Assembly: GCA_964524145.1 (NCBI GenBank)
Contig: CAZGCA010000063.1
Coordinates: forward strand, 1 to 36,463
DNA from: CAZGCA01 sp964524145
Lineage (GTDB): Bacteria; Hydrogenedentota; CAZGCA01
Length of the DNA stretch: 36,463 nucleotides
Direction of reading: 5' to 3'
The position numbers and the translations under genes are program-made. The notes under the pieces were generated by a model, which was not told where the DNA came from, searched no databases, and saw nothing but the letters and a program-made list of their open reading frames with translations. Of the stretch, positions 1 to 8,023 are shown in pieces. How positions within the stretch are numbered: the first letter of the stretch is position 1; each line of letters starts with the position of its first letter.

Positions 1-61
1 TGCAATCCGTGAAGGCGGCAGGACCATCGGCGCCGGCGTCGTCACCGAGATAATAAAGTAG
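1..61 (+). CDS. tuf: Elongation factor Tu, C-terminal end (partial)
   Basis: Only the last 19 codons are inside the window, reading AIREGGRTIGAGVVTEIIK then TAG. This is the characteristic C-terminal strand of bacterial EF-Tu, the GTPase that delivers aminoacyl-tRNA to the ribosome. The gene begins upstream of the window. It sits 13 bases before the S10 start, so the str operon (which normally ends in tuf) probably continues directly into the S10 operon. No terminator or promoter fits in the gap. Confidence 0.93.
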   Translation, partial: AIREGGRTIGAGVVTEIIK

Positions 62-74
62 GGACGAAGAGAGC

Positions 75-386
75 GTGGCTGGCGACCAGAAAATAAGGAT
101 CAAGCTGAAGGCGTACGATCATCGTATGTTGGACATGTCGACATCGGAGATTGTGGCGGCGGCTCAGCGCACAGGAGCGCGCGTTTCAGGGCCGATCCCG
201 TTGCCGACGAAGCGCAGCGTTTACACTGTGCTGAGATCGCCTCATGTGGACAAGAAGTCGCGTGAGCAGTTCGAGATTCGCACCCACAAACGCATGATTG
301 ACATCATCAACCCGACAGCACAAACCGTGGATGCTCTTATGAGGCTTGATCTGCCGGCGGGTGTTGACGTGAAGATCGAGCAGTGA
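75..386 (+). CDS. rpsJ: 30S ribosomal protein S10
   Basis: 103 residues, the usual S10 length, beginning at GTG. The N-terminal QKIRIKLKAYDHRMLD stretch and the later GPIPLPTKRSVYTVLRSPHV stretch are hallmarks of S10, a protein of the 30S head that also binds NusB in transcription antitermination. A purine-rich GAAGAGAG precedes the GTG, and the only earlier in-frame material is the tuf tail. It is the first gene of the S10-type operon, followed 40 bases later by rplC. Confidence 0.98.
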   Translation: MAGDQKIRIKLKAYDHRMLDMSTSEIVAAAQRTGARVSGPIPLPTKRSVYTVLRSPHVDKKSREQFEIRTHKRMIDIINPTAQTVDALMRLDLPAGVDVKIEQ

Positions 387-426
387 CGCGTTGGCGCATC
401 CAAACTGAGCTTGGTGGTAGGGACAA

Positions 427-1059
427 ATGAGCAAGGGTTTGTTCGGCAAAAAGATAGGCATGACGCAGGTGTTCACCGAGGACGGCACGGCTGTGCCCGT
501 GACGGTGATCGAGGCGGGGCCGTGTCGAGTCGTGCAGCGCAAGACAACGGAGACCGACGGCTATGAGGCGTTGCAACTGGCGTTTGACTTGAAGCGGAAG
601 GGTGTGAACAAGCCGCTGAAGGGACATTACGACAAGCAAGGCGTCAGCCCCGCAAAGCACCTGAAAGAGATCCGCACGACGGCGGAAGACCCGGCCAAAC
701 CCGGCGACGAGATCCGGGTGGACATCTTCGAGGTGGGCGAACTCGTCGACGTTACCGGCATCTCGAAGGGACGAGGGTTCCAAGGGGTGGTGAAACGGCA
801 CGGGTACGCCGGTGGGCCGGCAACCCACGGCTCCATGTCGCACAGAAGTGGCGGTTCTGTGGGTGCGGGTGCGGACCCGGCGCGAACGTGGAAAGGTACG
901 GGGATGCCCGGCCACATGGGAGCCGAACGTGTCACCGTGCAAAGCATCGAGGTGGTCGAAGTGGATTCGGAACGCAACGTCATGCTCCTGCAAGGCGGCG
1001 TTCCCGGTCCGGCGGGCGGGTACGTGCTGATAAGGCAAGCGGTCAAGGGCAAGGGTTGA
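427..1059 (+). CDS. rplC: 50S ribosomal protein L3
   Basis: 210 residues, standard for L3, one of the first proteins to bind 23S rRNA and one that lies near the peptidyl-transferase centre. The start MSKGLFGKKIGMTQVF and the motifs VTGISKGRGFQGVVKRHG and KGTGMPGHMG are family signatures. The segment that in E. coli carries the methylated glutamine reads GAGADPA here, so that glutamine is absent, as in many other bacteria. One base separates its TGA from the rplD start, implying coupled translation. Confidence 0.98.
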   Translation: MSKGLFGKKIGMTQVFTEDGTAVPVTVIEAGPCRVVQRKTTETDGYEALQLAFDLKRKGVNKPLKGHYDKQGVSPAKHLKEIRTTAEDPAKPGDEIRVDIFEVGELVDVTGISKGRGFQGVVKRHGYAGGPATHGSMSHRSGGSVGAGADPARTWKGTGMPGHMGAERVTVQSIEVVEVDSERNVMLLQGGVPGPAGGYVLIRQAVKGKG

Positions 1060-1060
1060 G

Positions 1061-1684
1061 ATGGCGCAAGCGCGACTCCTGGACAGCACAGGCAACGATA
1101 TAGGTTCTATGGAACTGAACGAGGCAGTGTTCGGCACGGAACCGCGTGAAGGTCTGGTCCATGAAGTGGCCGTGCGTCAGTCGGCCAACCTTCGTCAGGG
1201 AACCGCGAAGACCAAGACGCGCAGCGAAGCCTCCGGCGGCGGCACAAAGCCGTGGAGGCAAAAAGGACTCGGTCGTGCGCGGGCTGGCAGTATCAGGTCC
1301 CCGTTGTGGCGCGGGGGCGGGACGGTGTTTGGCCCGAGTCCGCGTGACTATCACGTAAGGATACCGAAGAAGAAACGATGCGAAGCGCTCAGAGGCGCTC
1401 TGTCTGCGAGAGCGAAAGAGGGCAAACTGGTGGTTATCGAGCCGCTCCAAGCCGACGAGCCGAAGACGAAACCGTTTGCAGAGATGTTTTCCCGATTGGA
1501 CGAGGACCGCGGGATACTGTTGATTCTGGGCGAACGGGTTCCCAACGTGCTTCTGTCTGTGCGCAACGTTGCGCGAGTGCGCGCTGTGGAGGCCGAGAAG
1601 GTGAGCTTGCTGGATGTGGTTCGTGCGGGCACCGTCATGGTTGAGAAGACCGCGCTGGACAAGCTGGAGTCGAGGCTGTCATGA
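1061..1684 (+). CDS. rplD: 50S ribosomal protein L4
   Basis: 207 residues, normal for L4 (L4P/L1e family). The central loop GGGTKPWRQKGLGRARAGS is the conserved extension that reaches into the nascent-peptide exit tunnel. In some bacteria L4 also represses the S10 operon; no leader is visible here to judge that. The last four bases overlap the rplW start (ATGA at 1681-1684), a classic coupling arrangement. Confidence 0.98.
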   Translation: MAQARLLDSTGNDIGSMELNEAVFGTEPREGLVHEVAVRQSANLRQGTAKTKTRSEASGGGTKPWRQKGLGRARAGSIRSPLWRGGGTVFGPSPRDYHVRIPKKKRCEALRGALSARAKEGKLVVIEPLQADEPKTKPFAEMFSRLDEDRGILLILGERVPNVLLSVRNVARVRAVEAEKVSLLDVVRAGTVMVEKTALDKLESRLS

Positions 1685-1965
1685 AGGATCCTTACAGGAT
1701 TATCGTCAGGCCGGTCGTCACGGAGAAGGCAACGAGGCTTGCCGATCTGGAGAACAAATATTCGTTCAGAGTGGAACCGCACGCCAACAAGCACGATATC
1801 AAGAGGGCTGTTGAGAACATTTTCAGCGTCAAGGTTGTCGCGGTCAACACGATGATAGTGCGGGGCAAGTTCAAGAGGACAAGGACGCAGGCTGCGGGCA
1901 GAACGCCGAACTGGAAGAAGGCAGTGGTGAAGTTGCGACCAGGAGATAAGATCGACCTTCTCTAG
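1681..1965 (+). CDS. rplW: 50S ribosomal protein L23
   Basis: 94 residues, the family length. The DPYRIIVRPVVTEKATRL start and the NKHDIKRAVENIFSVKVVAVNT core identify L23, which surrounds the exit tunnel and is the docking site for trigger factor and SRP. The start overlaps the stop of rplD by four bases, and an ATG further in would remove the conserved N-terminus. rplB follows after 17 bases. Confidence 0.98.
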   Translation: MKDPYRIIVRPVVTEKATRLADLENKYSFRVEPHANKHDIKRAVENIFSVKVVAVNTMIVRGKFKRTRTQAAGRTPNWKKAVVKLRPGDKIDLL

Positions 1966-1982
1966 GTTCAAGGACTGATAGT

Positions 1983-2807
1983 ATGGCATTGAAGAAGTTT
2001 AAACCGACAACGCCGGCGCGACGTTTCATGACGGTGAGCTCGTTTGAGGAGATCACGACGGACAAACCGCACAAACCATTGTTGAGACCGATCAAGAAGT
2101 CAGGCGGTCGCAACAACAAAGGCCGGATAAGCGTCAGGCGTCGTGGCGGTGGTCATAAAAGAATGTACCGTATCATCGATTTCAAGCGCGACAAACGGGG
2201 CGTGCCCGCTGCGGTCAGCACGATAGAGTACGACCCGAACCGCTCGGCCAACATTGCTCTTCTGACGTATGCCGACGGTGAGAAACGCTACATGCTTGCG
2301 CCCGTCGGACTGAAGGTTGGGACGAAGGTACAGAGTGGCCCCGACGCGGAGGTTGCGGTGGGCAACATGCTCCCGCTTGACAAGATACCGCCCGGCACGA
2401 TCGTGCACAACGTCGAGATGGTACCGGGCCGAGGCGGGCAAATCGCCCGTAGCGCGGGCACAGGTGTCCAGGTAGTGGGCAAGGAAGGCAAGTACGCCCA
2501 GCTTAAGATGCCCTCGGGCGAGGTGCGAATGATCCGGCTCGAGTGCTCGGCGACAGTCGGCCAGGTGGGCAACGTCGAGCACGGCGGCATTTCCCTGGGC
2601 AAGGCCGGTCGATCTCGGTGGCTCGGTCGGAGGCCGAAGGTTCGCGGTGTGGTGATGAACCCCGTGGACCATCCGCACGGTGGCGGTGAAGGGAAGAGTT
2701 CCGGCGGCAGACATCCGGTTACCCCGTGGGGTGTGCCGACCAAGGGACACAAAACGCGCGACAAGAAGAAGCGCAGTAACAAGTACATAATGAAAAAGCG
2801 GAAATGA
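1983..2807 (+). CDS. rplB: 50S ribosomal protein L2
   Basis: 274 residues, standard for L2. The protein is needed for subunit association and supports the peptidyl-transferase centre. The C-terminal MNPVDHPHGGGEGK motif contains the invariant histidine (equivalent to E. coli His229), and the basic RRGGGHKRMYRIIDFKR stretch is also diagnostic. The C-terminus ends in a lysine/arginine-rich tail. A 37-base gap separates it from rpsS. Confidence 0.99.
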   Translation: MALKKFKPTTPARRFMTVSSFEEITTDKPHKPLLRPIKKSGGRNNKGRISVRRRGGGHKRMYRIIDFKRDKRGVPAAVSTIEYDPNRSANIALLTYADGEKRYMLAPVGLKVGTKVQSGPDAEVAVGNMLPLDKIPPGTIVHNVEMVPGRGGQIARSAGTGVQVVGKEGKYAQLKMPSGEVRMIRLECSATVGQVGNVEHGGISLGKAGRSRWLGRRPKVRGVVMNPVDHPHGGGEGKSSGGRHPVTPWGVPTKGHKTRDKKKRSNKYIMKKRK

Positions 2808-2844
2808 ATGCAGGAGTTCGTGGGGTAGAGGGTGCAGAAAGCTT

Positions 2845-3141
2845 ATGAGCCGCTCGGTTAAGAAAGGTCCTTACGTCGACCAGAAGTTGTTGGACAAGGT
2901 TATGGCCCAGTCGCAGCGGGGTGATAAGCGGGTGATACGGACGTGGTCGCGCCGGTCGACTGTGGTGCCCGAAATGGTCGGCCAGACCATCGCGGTATAC
3001 AACGGCAAAAAGTTTCTCCCGGTGTTCGTCACGGAGAACATGGTGGGACACAAGCTTGGTGAGTTCTCGCCCACCCGGTTCTTCCGGGCTCACAGCGCCA
3101 GCGCCAAAGGCGAGCGAACCAGCAGAGTGCGACGGTACTGA
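2845..3141 (+). CDS. rpsS: 30S ribosomal protein S19
   Basis: 98 residues. The start MSRSVKKGPYVDQKLL and the core TWSRRSTVVPEMVGQTIAVYN match S19, which sits in the 30S head, pairs with S13 and contributes to bridge B1a. The C-terminus EFSPTRFFRAHS is also standard, with a slightly extended basic tail. rplV starts 10 bases later. Confidence 0.98.
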   Translation: MSRSVKKGPYVDQKLLDKVMAQSQRGDKRVIRTWSRRSTVVPEMVGQTIAVYNGKKFLPVFVTENMVGHKLGEFSPTRFFRAHSASAKGERTSRVRRY

Positions 3142-3151
3142 CGAGGCGTAG

Positions 3152-3484
3152 ATGGAAGCACGAGCAACACACAGATTCTTGAGAATGTCGGCCTCCAAAG
3201 TCCGGGTGGTGGCCCGGCTGTTGGTTGGCAAGAACGTGACCGATGCCATGGGAGTGCTCCGTTACACGCCGCGCGGGGCAGTCCCGCCTCTCGAGAAACT
3301 GCTGAGGTCTGCGATAGCCAACGCCGAGCAGAAACCCGAGATAGATACGGAATCTCTCTACGTAAAGAGCATAGTAGTCAACGAAGGGCCAACGTTGCGA
3401 CGGTATCAGCCGCGCGCGATGGGGCGAGCGACCCGGATCCGGAAGCGGACGAGTCACGTTGAGCTCGTCTTGGACGAAAGGTAA
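3152..3484 (+). CDS. rplV: 50S ribosomal protein L22
   Basis: 110 residues. Early sequence RFLRMSASKVRVVARLL and the C-terminal beta-hairpin region RYQPRAMGRATRIRKRTSH are diagnostic for L22, whose hairpin lines the peptide exit tunnel next to L4 and is a site of macrolide-resistance mutations in other bacteria. The start ATG follows 'gacgaggcgtag', a modest Shine-Dalgarno. rpsC begins 12 bases after the stop. Confidence 0.98.
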   Translation: MEARATHRFLRMSASKVRVVARLLVGKNVTDAMGVLRYTPRGAVPPLEKLLRSAIANAEQKPEIDTESLYVKSIVVNEGPTLRRYQPRAMGRATRIRKRTSHVELVLDER

Positions 3485-3496
3485 GAGGAGGGGATT

Positions 3497-4177
3497 GTGG
3501 GTCAAAAGGTACATCCACTCGGATTCAGATTAGGGGTAACGAAGACCTGGAGTTCGAGGTGGATCGCCGACAGGGATTACGCGAAGCTGCTGCATGAAGA
3601 CTTGCGTATCCGGGACTACATAAAGAAGCAGTTGTACCATGCCGGTATATCGCGGGTCGAGCTCGAACGAGTTGGTGGAAAGCTCAGAATAACGATCCAT
3701 ACGGCACGACCGGGCATAGTAATCGGCCGACGGGGCGGTGAGGTGGACCGGTTGCGTGCCGAGCTCGCCCAGATGACTGAGCGGGACGTATTCGTAAACA
3801 TTGTTGAGGTGAGAAAACCCGAGCTGGATGCTCAACTCGTGGCGGAAGCCATTGCGGGACAGCTGGTGCGTCGCGTTTCGTTCCGCCGCGTGATGAAGAA
3901 GGCGCTGGCAACCACGATGCGGCTCGGAGCAGAAGGCATCAAGATGAAGGTAAGCGGCCGGCTGGGCGGCGCGGAGATCGCCCGTTCCGAGGGATATCGC
4001 GAAGGTCGTGTTCCGTGCCACACGCTGCGCGCAGATATCGACTACGGGTTCGCCGTTGCCAAGACGACGTTCGGCGTGATAGGCGTCAAGGTGTGGATAT
4101 TCAAAGGCGAGATCCTCCCCGAGAAAAGGGGTGCCAACCGGCAAGCGCGCGCGGCAAAAGCCGCTGCGGCCAGTTAG
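3497..4177 (+). CDS. rpsC: 30S ribosomal protein S3
   Basis: 226 residues beginning at GTG, preceded by a strong AGAGGAGGGG. The start MGQKVHPLGFRLGVTKTWSS is the S3 signature, and the type II KH domain carries the GIVIGRRGGEVDRL loop around residues 74-88. S3 lines the mRNA entry tunnel and takes part in mRNA helicase activity. The alanine- and lysine-rich C-terminal tail is typical in kind. rplP follows 21 bases later. Confidence 0.98.
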   Translation: MGQKVHPLGFRLGVTKTWSSRWIADRDYAKLLHEDLRIRDYIKKQLYHAGISRVELERVGGKLRITIHTARPGIVIGRRGGEVDRLRAELAQMTERDVFVNIVEVRKPELDAQLVAEAIAGQLVRRVSFRRVMKKALATTMRLGAEGIKMKVSGRLGGAEIARSEGYREGRVPCHTLRADIDYGFAVAKTTFGVIGVKVWIFKGEILPEKRGANRQARAAKAAAAS

Positions 4178-4198
4178 TGGTGATGGAGTGAATGCAGC

Positions 4199-4606
4199 AT
4201 GTTAATGCCCAGGCGGGTTAAACACCGGAAAGAACAGCGTGGCAGGCGTAAAGGAGTTGCCTCGCGAAGCAACAAAGTGGACTTTGGCGAGTATGGACTC
4301 GTCGCGCTCGAATGCTGCTGGCTGACGGCCCGCCAGATAGAGGCAGCCCGGATCGCGTTGTCACGGACGATTAAGCGGGGCGGCAAGGTGTGGGTCCGTG
4401 TGTTCCCTGACAAGCCCGTGACAAAGAAGCCGGCTGAGACACGTATGGGCAAGGGCAAGGCATCGCCCGAGCAGTGGGTGGCGGTGGTGAGGCCGGGCCA
4501 GATCATGTTCGAGGTGGAAGGAGTGGCTTCGGAACTGACGATGGAAGCGATGCGCATAGCGGGCCACAAGCTGCCGATGAAGACCAAGGTAGTGCACAGA
4601 AGGTAA
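4199..4606 (+). CDS. rplP: 50S ribosomal protein L16
   Basis: 135 residues. The N-terminus MLMPRRVKHRKEQRGRRKG is the usual form of L16, so the first of two nearby ATGs (4199, 4205) is chosen. The central RTIKRGGKVWVRVFPDKPVTKKPAETRMGKGKG-like segment identifies the family. L16 positions tRNA in the A site and is a late assembly protein. The stop TAA is 14 bases before the GTG of rpmC. Confidence 0.98.
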   Translation: MLMPRRVKHRKEQRGRRKGVASRSNKVDFGEYGLVALECCWLTARQIEAARIALSRTIKRGGKVWVRVFPDKPVTKKPAETRMGKGKASPEQWVAVVRPGQIMFEVEGVASELTMEAMRIAGHKLPMKTKVVHRR

Positions 4607-4620
4607 AGAGGACAAAGGGC

Positions 4621-4842
4621 GTGAAGACGAGAGAGCTCAGAGAGAAGACGCACGAGGAGCTCGAGCATCTTCTTCGCGAGGCGACGGAGAACCTGTTCAA
4701 TTTCAGGCTCCAGGCAACGATGGGCACGCTCGAGAAGATTTCCGCGATCCGCAATACACGCAAGGACATAGCGAAGATAAAGACGATACTTCACGAGCAA
4801 GAGCTGGGTATACAGAGGATGTCGAAACAAGAGCAGACATGA
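4621..4842 (+). CDS. rpmC: 50S ribosomal protein L29
   Basis: 73 residues when started at the GTG at 4621, which lies eight bases after GAGGA (4608-4612). A longer reading of this frame begins inside rplP and is not credible. The MKTRELREKTHEELEHLL start and the helix-turn-helix ending in the conserved RNTRKDIAKIKTIL segment are L29. It sits beside L23 at the tunnel exit. Its stop overlaps the rpsQ start by four bases (ATGA, 4839-4842). Confidence 0.95.
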   Translation: MKTRELREKTHEELEHLLREATENLFNFRLQATMGTLEKISAIRNTRKDIAKIKTILHEQELGIQRMSKQEQT

Positions 4843-5090
4843 GCCAAAACCGCAAACAACGCATGGGAGTAGTTGCCAGCAACAAGATGGACCAAACCGT
4901 TGTGGTGAGAGTGGAGAGACGTTCTCGCCACCCGGTGTACGGTCGTTCAGTCAGGAAGACGACCAAGTTTCACGCTCACGATCCCGAAAACAAATGCAAG
5001 ATTGGCGACGTGGTGAGGATCGTCGAAACTCGCCCGTTGAGCAAGACCAAGCGGTGGCGGGTTGCTCAGATAGTCCAATCGGTAGAGTGA
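4839..5090 (+). CDS. rpsQ: 30S ribosomal protein S17
   Basis: 83 residues. The OB-fold protein S17 is recognised by MGVVASNKMDQTVVV, YGRSVRKTTKFHAHDP and the C-terminal IVETRPLSKTKRWRV. It is a primary 16S rRNA binding protein of the 30S body. The start is inside the ATGA overlap with rpmC, so the two are probably translationally coupled. rplN begins 20 bases after the TGA. Confidence 0.98.
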   Translation: MSQNRKQRMGVVASNKMDQTVVVRVERRSRHPVYGRSVRKTTKFHAHDPENKCKIGDVVRIVETRPLSKTKRWRVAQIVQSVE

Positions 5091-5110
5091 GGTAGTTGGA
5101 AAGATAACCG

Positions 5111-5479
5111 ATGATCCAGGCGCAGACGTTACTCGATGTGGCGGACAACTCTGGTGCACGCAAGATTATGTGCATCAAGGTGTTGAAAGGAACACGCGCT
5201 CGATACGCGGGTGTGGGCGATATAATAACCGCCAGCGTCAAGGAAGCCATACCGCATGCAGCGGTCAAGAAGGGCGATGTCGTGAGGGCGGTGATCGTGC
5301 GTACGGCGCGCGAGACTGCGAGGCCCGACGGTTCCTATGTCAAGTTCGACCGGAACGCGGCTGTTCTTATCGACGCGCAGAACAACCCGCGCGGCACGCG
5401 CATATTTGGGCCGGTGCCGAGGGAACTTCGGGACAGGAAGTTCATGCGCATCATATCACTTGCGCCGGAGGTGTTGTAA
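5111..5479 (+). CDS. rplN: 50S ribosomal protein L14
   Basis: 122 residues, exactly the usual length. MIQAQTLLDVADNSGARKIMC is the classic L14 start and the protein ends FMRIISLAPEVL, also typical. L14 lies at the subunit interface and is the target of the silencing factor RsfS. The last codons contain GGAGGTG (5467-5473), which serves as the Shine-Dalgarno for the following gene. Confidence 0.99.
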   Translation: MIQAQTLLDVADNSGARKIMCIKVLKGTRARYAGVGDIITASVKEAIPHAAVKKGDVVRAVIVRTARETARPDGSYVKFDRNAAVLIDAQNNPRGTRIFGPVPRELRDRKFMRIISLAPEVL

Positions 5480-5482
5480 ACA

Positions 5483-5830
5483 GTGAAGAATCAGGCTATG
5501 AGATCCCGCGCCAGACTTAACGTGAGACGGGGAGATATGGTTAAAGTTCTCTCCGGCAAGGACAGAGGCAAGACGGGCCGAGTGTTGCGGGTGCTTACGG
5601 GAAAGCGGCGCGTGCTGGTCGAGGCGATAAACTTCATTCAGCGCCACACACGCCCGAACCAACGGAATCAGCAGGGCGGCGTTGTCGAGAAGGAAGCGCC
5701 GATAGATATCTCGAACGTGATGGTTTTGTGCAACAAATGTTCGCAACCCACGCGAGTGGGACGCAGGCAGCTTGAAGACGGTACAAGAGTGCGCACTTGC
5801 AAGAGATGCGGCGAAGTGCTTGATAGGTAG
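5483..5830 (+). CDS. rplX: 50S ribosomal protein L24, zinc-finger form
   Basis: 115 residues from the GTG at 5483, which is nine bases after GGAGGTG. An internal ATG at 5498 (RSRARLNVRRGD) is a possible alternative start. The KOW motif is visible as GDMVKVLSGKDRGKTGRVL. The C-terminal half carries four cysteines, C83-x2-C86 and C106-x2-C109, which would form a zinc ribbon found only in some lineages' L24. L24 initiates 50S assembly. Confidence 0.96.
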   Translation: MKNQAMRSRARLNVRRGDMVKVLSGKDRGKTGRVLRVLTGKRRVLVEAINFIQRHTRPNQRNQQGGVVEKEAPIDISNVMVLCNKCSQPTRVGRRQLEDGTRVRTCKRCGEVLDR

Positions 5831-5844
5831 CAAGGACCGGGGAC

Positions 5845-6393
5845 ATGACTCCAAGATTGAAACAGAGATACGACAAGGAGATATGCACCGAGCTTATGAA
5901 AAGGTTTGGGTTCAAGAACAAGCTTGCGGTGCCCCGGCTTCGAAAGATCACCGTGAACATGGGAGTTGGCGACGCGTCTTCGGACCAGCAGATACTCGAT
6001 ACTGCCATGGCGGAGGTGGCGGCTATCACGGGCCAGAAACCCAAGGTGACACGGGCGAAGAGATCGATATCCAGTTTCAAGGTGCGTGCAGGGCAACCTG
6101 TTGGGTGCGTGGCAACGTTGCGCGGAGCCAGAATGTACGAATTCATGGACCGGCTGCTGAACATAGCGATTCCGCGTGTGAGAGATTTTCGAGGGGTGTC
6201 GCCCGACAGTTTCGACAGAGGTGGCAACTTCACCTTGGGAATACAGGAGCAAACCATATTCCCTGAGGTAGGGTACGATTCGATACTGCGTGTGCGTGGG
6301 TTGAACGTGACGTTTGTGTTTCAGAACTCAGCATCGACAGAGGTGAATAGAGAGTTGCTGAGAGCGTTCGGAATGCCGTTCAAAACGGCCTAA
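5845..6393 (+). CDS. rplE: 50S ribosomal protein L5
   Basis: 182 residues. L5 contacts 5S rRNA and the P-site tRNA in the central protuberance. Recognisable blocks are VPRLRKITVNMGVGDA, ITGQKPKVTRAKRSISSFKVR, the RLLNIAIPRVRDFRG segment and the IFPEV near the C-terminus. The start ATG follows GGGGAC. The neighbouring rpsN starts 19 bases later with TTG. Confidence 0.98.
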   Translation: MTPRLKQRYDKEICTELMKRFGFKNKLAVPRLRKITVNMGVGDASSDQQILDTAMAEVAAITGQKPKVTRAKRSISSFKVRAGQPVGCVATLRGARMYEFMDRLLNIAIPRVRDFRGVSPDSFDRGGNFTLGIQEQTIFPEVGYDSILRVRGLNVTFVFQNSASTEVNRELLRAFGMPFKTA

Positions 6394-6412
6394 GACTTTC
6401 CGGAGTGATTGA

Positions 6413-6598
6413 TTGGCAAAGAAAGCTCTGATAAACAAGGCGCAGAGACCACAGAAGTTCAAGGTCCGCGAGTACAACCGTTGCAAGCTTTGCGGGAGAC
6501 CGCGCGGGTACTACCGAAAGTTCGAGTTGTGCAGGATCTGCTTCAGGCAGTTGGCACTTGAGGGCAAGCTGCCAGGCGTGGTCAAGGCAAGCTGGTAG
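6413..6598 (+). CDS. rpsN: 30S ribosomal protein S14, type Z (zinc-binding)
   Basis: 61 residues, the length of the short zinc-binding S14 (RpsZ type), not the ~100-residue zinc-free form. The ligands C24-x2-C27 and C40-x2-C43 are all present, and the GRPRGYYRKFELCRICFRQLA core is diagnostic. The start is TTG at 6413 after CGGAG; the conserved MAKKALI N-terminus supports it. S14 completes the 30S head late in assembly. Confidence 0.97.
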   Translation: MAKKALINKAQRPQKFKVREYNRCKLCGRPRGYYRKFELCRICFRQLALEGKLPGVVKASW

Positions 6599-6627
6599 GT
6601 TCGGCGCGGTTAGCGTCGCGGTGAACC
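6598..6627 (+). other. Imperfect hairpin between rpsN and rpsH
   Basis: GGTTC at 6598-6602 pairs with GAACC at 6623-6627, and inside it CGCG at 6605-6608 pairs with CGCG at 6617-6620 around an eight-base loop. It ends 37 bases before the rpsH start and has no T-run, so it is not a Rho-independent terminator. It could be an mRNA element, for instance for S8 autoregulation, but the known S8-binding core has not been matched. Confidence 0.4.
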
Positions 6628-6664
6628 TGGCACGAGACCGAAAGGTGTAACAGGACGATAACAG

Positions 6665-7063
6665 ATGTCAATGACTGATCCTATCGCGGATATGTTGACT
6701 CGGATCCGCAATGCCAGCAAGGCGGGACACGAGAAGGTGGACATCCCGCGCTCGAATATGAAGGAGGAGATCGCCCGGATCCTCAAGAGGGAAGGGTATG
6801 TATCCGACTTCAAGTCTATAGAGAACAGGTTGCAGGGCATCCTGCGGTTGCAATTGAAGTATGCCGAAAACCGGCAGCCGGTGCTTTCCGGGTTGAAACG
6901 AGTGAGCAAGCCGGGACTGCGGGTGTACGTAGGCCACGGAGACCTGCCCAGGGTGCTTGGCGGTTTGGGTGTGGCCCTCATATCGACGTCAAAAGGGCTG
7001 ATGACCGACAGCGAGGCGCGCAAAGGCAAGCTGGGTGGCGAGGTGATTTGTCACATCTGGTGA
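6665..7063 (+). CDS. rpsH: 30S ribosomal protein S8
   Basis: 132 residues. The N-terminus (MS)MTDPIADMLTRIRNA is the S8 signature; translation may start at 6665 or at the second ATG at 6671, and both occur in the family. The GLRVYVGHGDLPRVLGGLGVA and C-terminal GGEVICHIW segments are conserved. S8 is a primary 16S rRNA binder and, in E. coli, the autogenous repressor of the spc operon. Confidence 0.98.
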   Translation: MSMTDPIADMLTRIRNASKAGHEKVDIPRSNMKEEIARILKREGYVSDFKSIENRLQGILRLQLKYAENRQPVLSGLKRVSKPGLRVYVGHGDLPRVLGGLGVALISTSKGLMTDSEARKGKLGGEVICHIW

Positions 7064-7094
7064 CACATTCAGATGAGACGGCAGGTGGAATGAG

Positions 7095-7640
7095 ATGTCG
7101 CGCGTAGGCAAAACGCCCATCGAGATACCCGATGGAGTGAATGTGGAACTCTCCGGCCAGACGGTGGTTGTGAGCGGTCCGAAGGGGACGCTTGAACGCG
7201 AAATTCGTGCGGAAATACGCGTCGAAGTGACCGACGGAACGATAGCGCTGCACCGGTCCAGCGATGCACCGTTTCATAGAGCGTTGCACGGACTGTCAAG
7301 GACGCTCATTGCGAACATGGTTGAGGGTGTCACCAAAGGGTTTCGGAAGGTGTTGGAGGTGCGCGGCATAGGTTACCGGGCAGCGATGCAAGGCGAATCG
7401 CTCAATTTGCAGTTGGGCTATTCGCACCCGATACTCTTCGAGCCGCCGTCCAATATTACTATCGCGACCGAGAGAATCGGCAACATGAACGTCGTGACCG
7501 TTGAAGGCATTGACAAGGAGCTTGTTGGCCAAACGGCGGCAGTGATTCGCGGTTTTAAACCGCCGGAACCTTACAAGGGCAAGGGTATAAGGTATAGGGG
7601 CGAGTACGTACGCAAGAAAGCCGGCAAGACGACCGCCTGA
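7095..7640 (+). CDS. rplF: 50S ribosomal protein L6
   Basis: 181 residues made of two related alpha/beta domains. MSRVGKTPIEIPDGVNVELSGQ is the usual start, and the C-terminal PPEPYKGKGIRYRGEYVRKK is nearly invariant in bacterial L6. The protein sits near the sarcin-ricin loop and is needed for EF-G function. AGGTGG lies just before the ATG. rplR starts 14 bases after the stop. Confidence 0.99.
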   Translation: MSRVGKTPIEIPDGVNVELSGQTVVVSGPKGTLEREIRAEIRVEVTDGTIALHRSSDAPFHRALHGLSRTLIANMVEGVTKGFRKVLEVRGIGYRAAMQGESLNLQLGYSHPILFEPPSNITIATERIGNMNVVTVEGIDKELVGQTAAVIRGFKPPEPYKGKGIRYRGEYVRKKAGKTTA

Positions 7641-7654
7641 GGATTGCATAAATA

Positions 7655-8023
7655 ATGAGTGAGGTTGATAGAGAACTGGCAGCTCGGCGTCGACGGATGC
7701 TGCGCACTCGGAAGAAGGTGCAGGGAACTGCCGATCGCCCGAGATTGAGCGTATTCAGAAGCCTAAAGCACATCTCTGCACAGTTGATAGATGATAGTCG
7801 CGGCCACACAATCGCGTCGGCTTCGACGTGTATGCCCGATGTCCAGAGCAGAACGCAGGGGATCGACAAGAAAGCGGCCGCAACCGAGGTAGGCAAGATC
7901 GTAGCAGAAAGGGCCGGACAAGCGGGTATAGAACGGGTACTGTTTGACAGGGGACCTTATCTGTACCGCGGACGTGTCAAGTGCTTGGCTGAAGGTGCAC
8001 GGGAGGCAGGGCTGAAGTTTTGA
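7655..8023 (+). CDS. rplR: 50S ribosomal protein L18
   Basis: 122 residues. L18 binds 5S rRNA together with L5 in the central protuberance. Family features are the RPRLSVFRSLKHISAQLIDD block, VGKIVAERA, and the C-terminal FDRGPYLYRGRVKCLAEGARE. AGGA overlapping the rplF stop acts as the ribosome-binding site. The stop TGA is contained in a TTGA overlap with the next gene. Confidence 0.98.
   Translation: MSEVDRELAARRRRMLRTRKKVQGTADRPRLSVFRSLKHISAQLIDDSRGHTIASASTCMPDVQSRTQGIDKKAAATEVGKIVAERAGQAGIERVLFDRGPYLYRGRVKCLAEGAREAGLKF

Noticed and set aside
186..542. Minus-strand open frames over the ribosomal genes, such as 186-542 and 337-1137
   Set aside because: They lie opposite highly conserved ribosomal genes, resemble nothing and have no ribosome-binding site; they are shadows of a GC-rich sequence.
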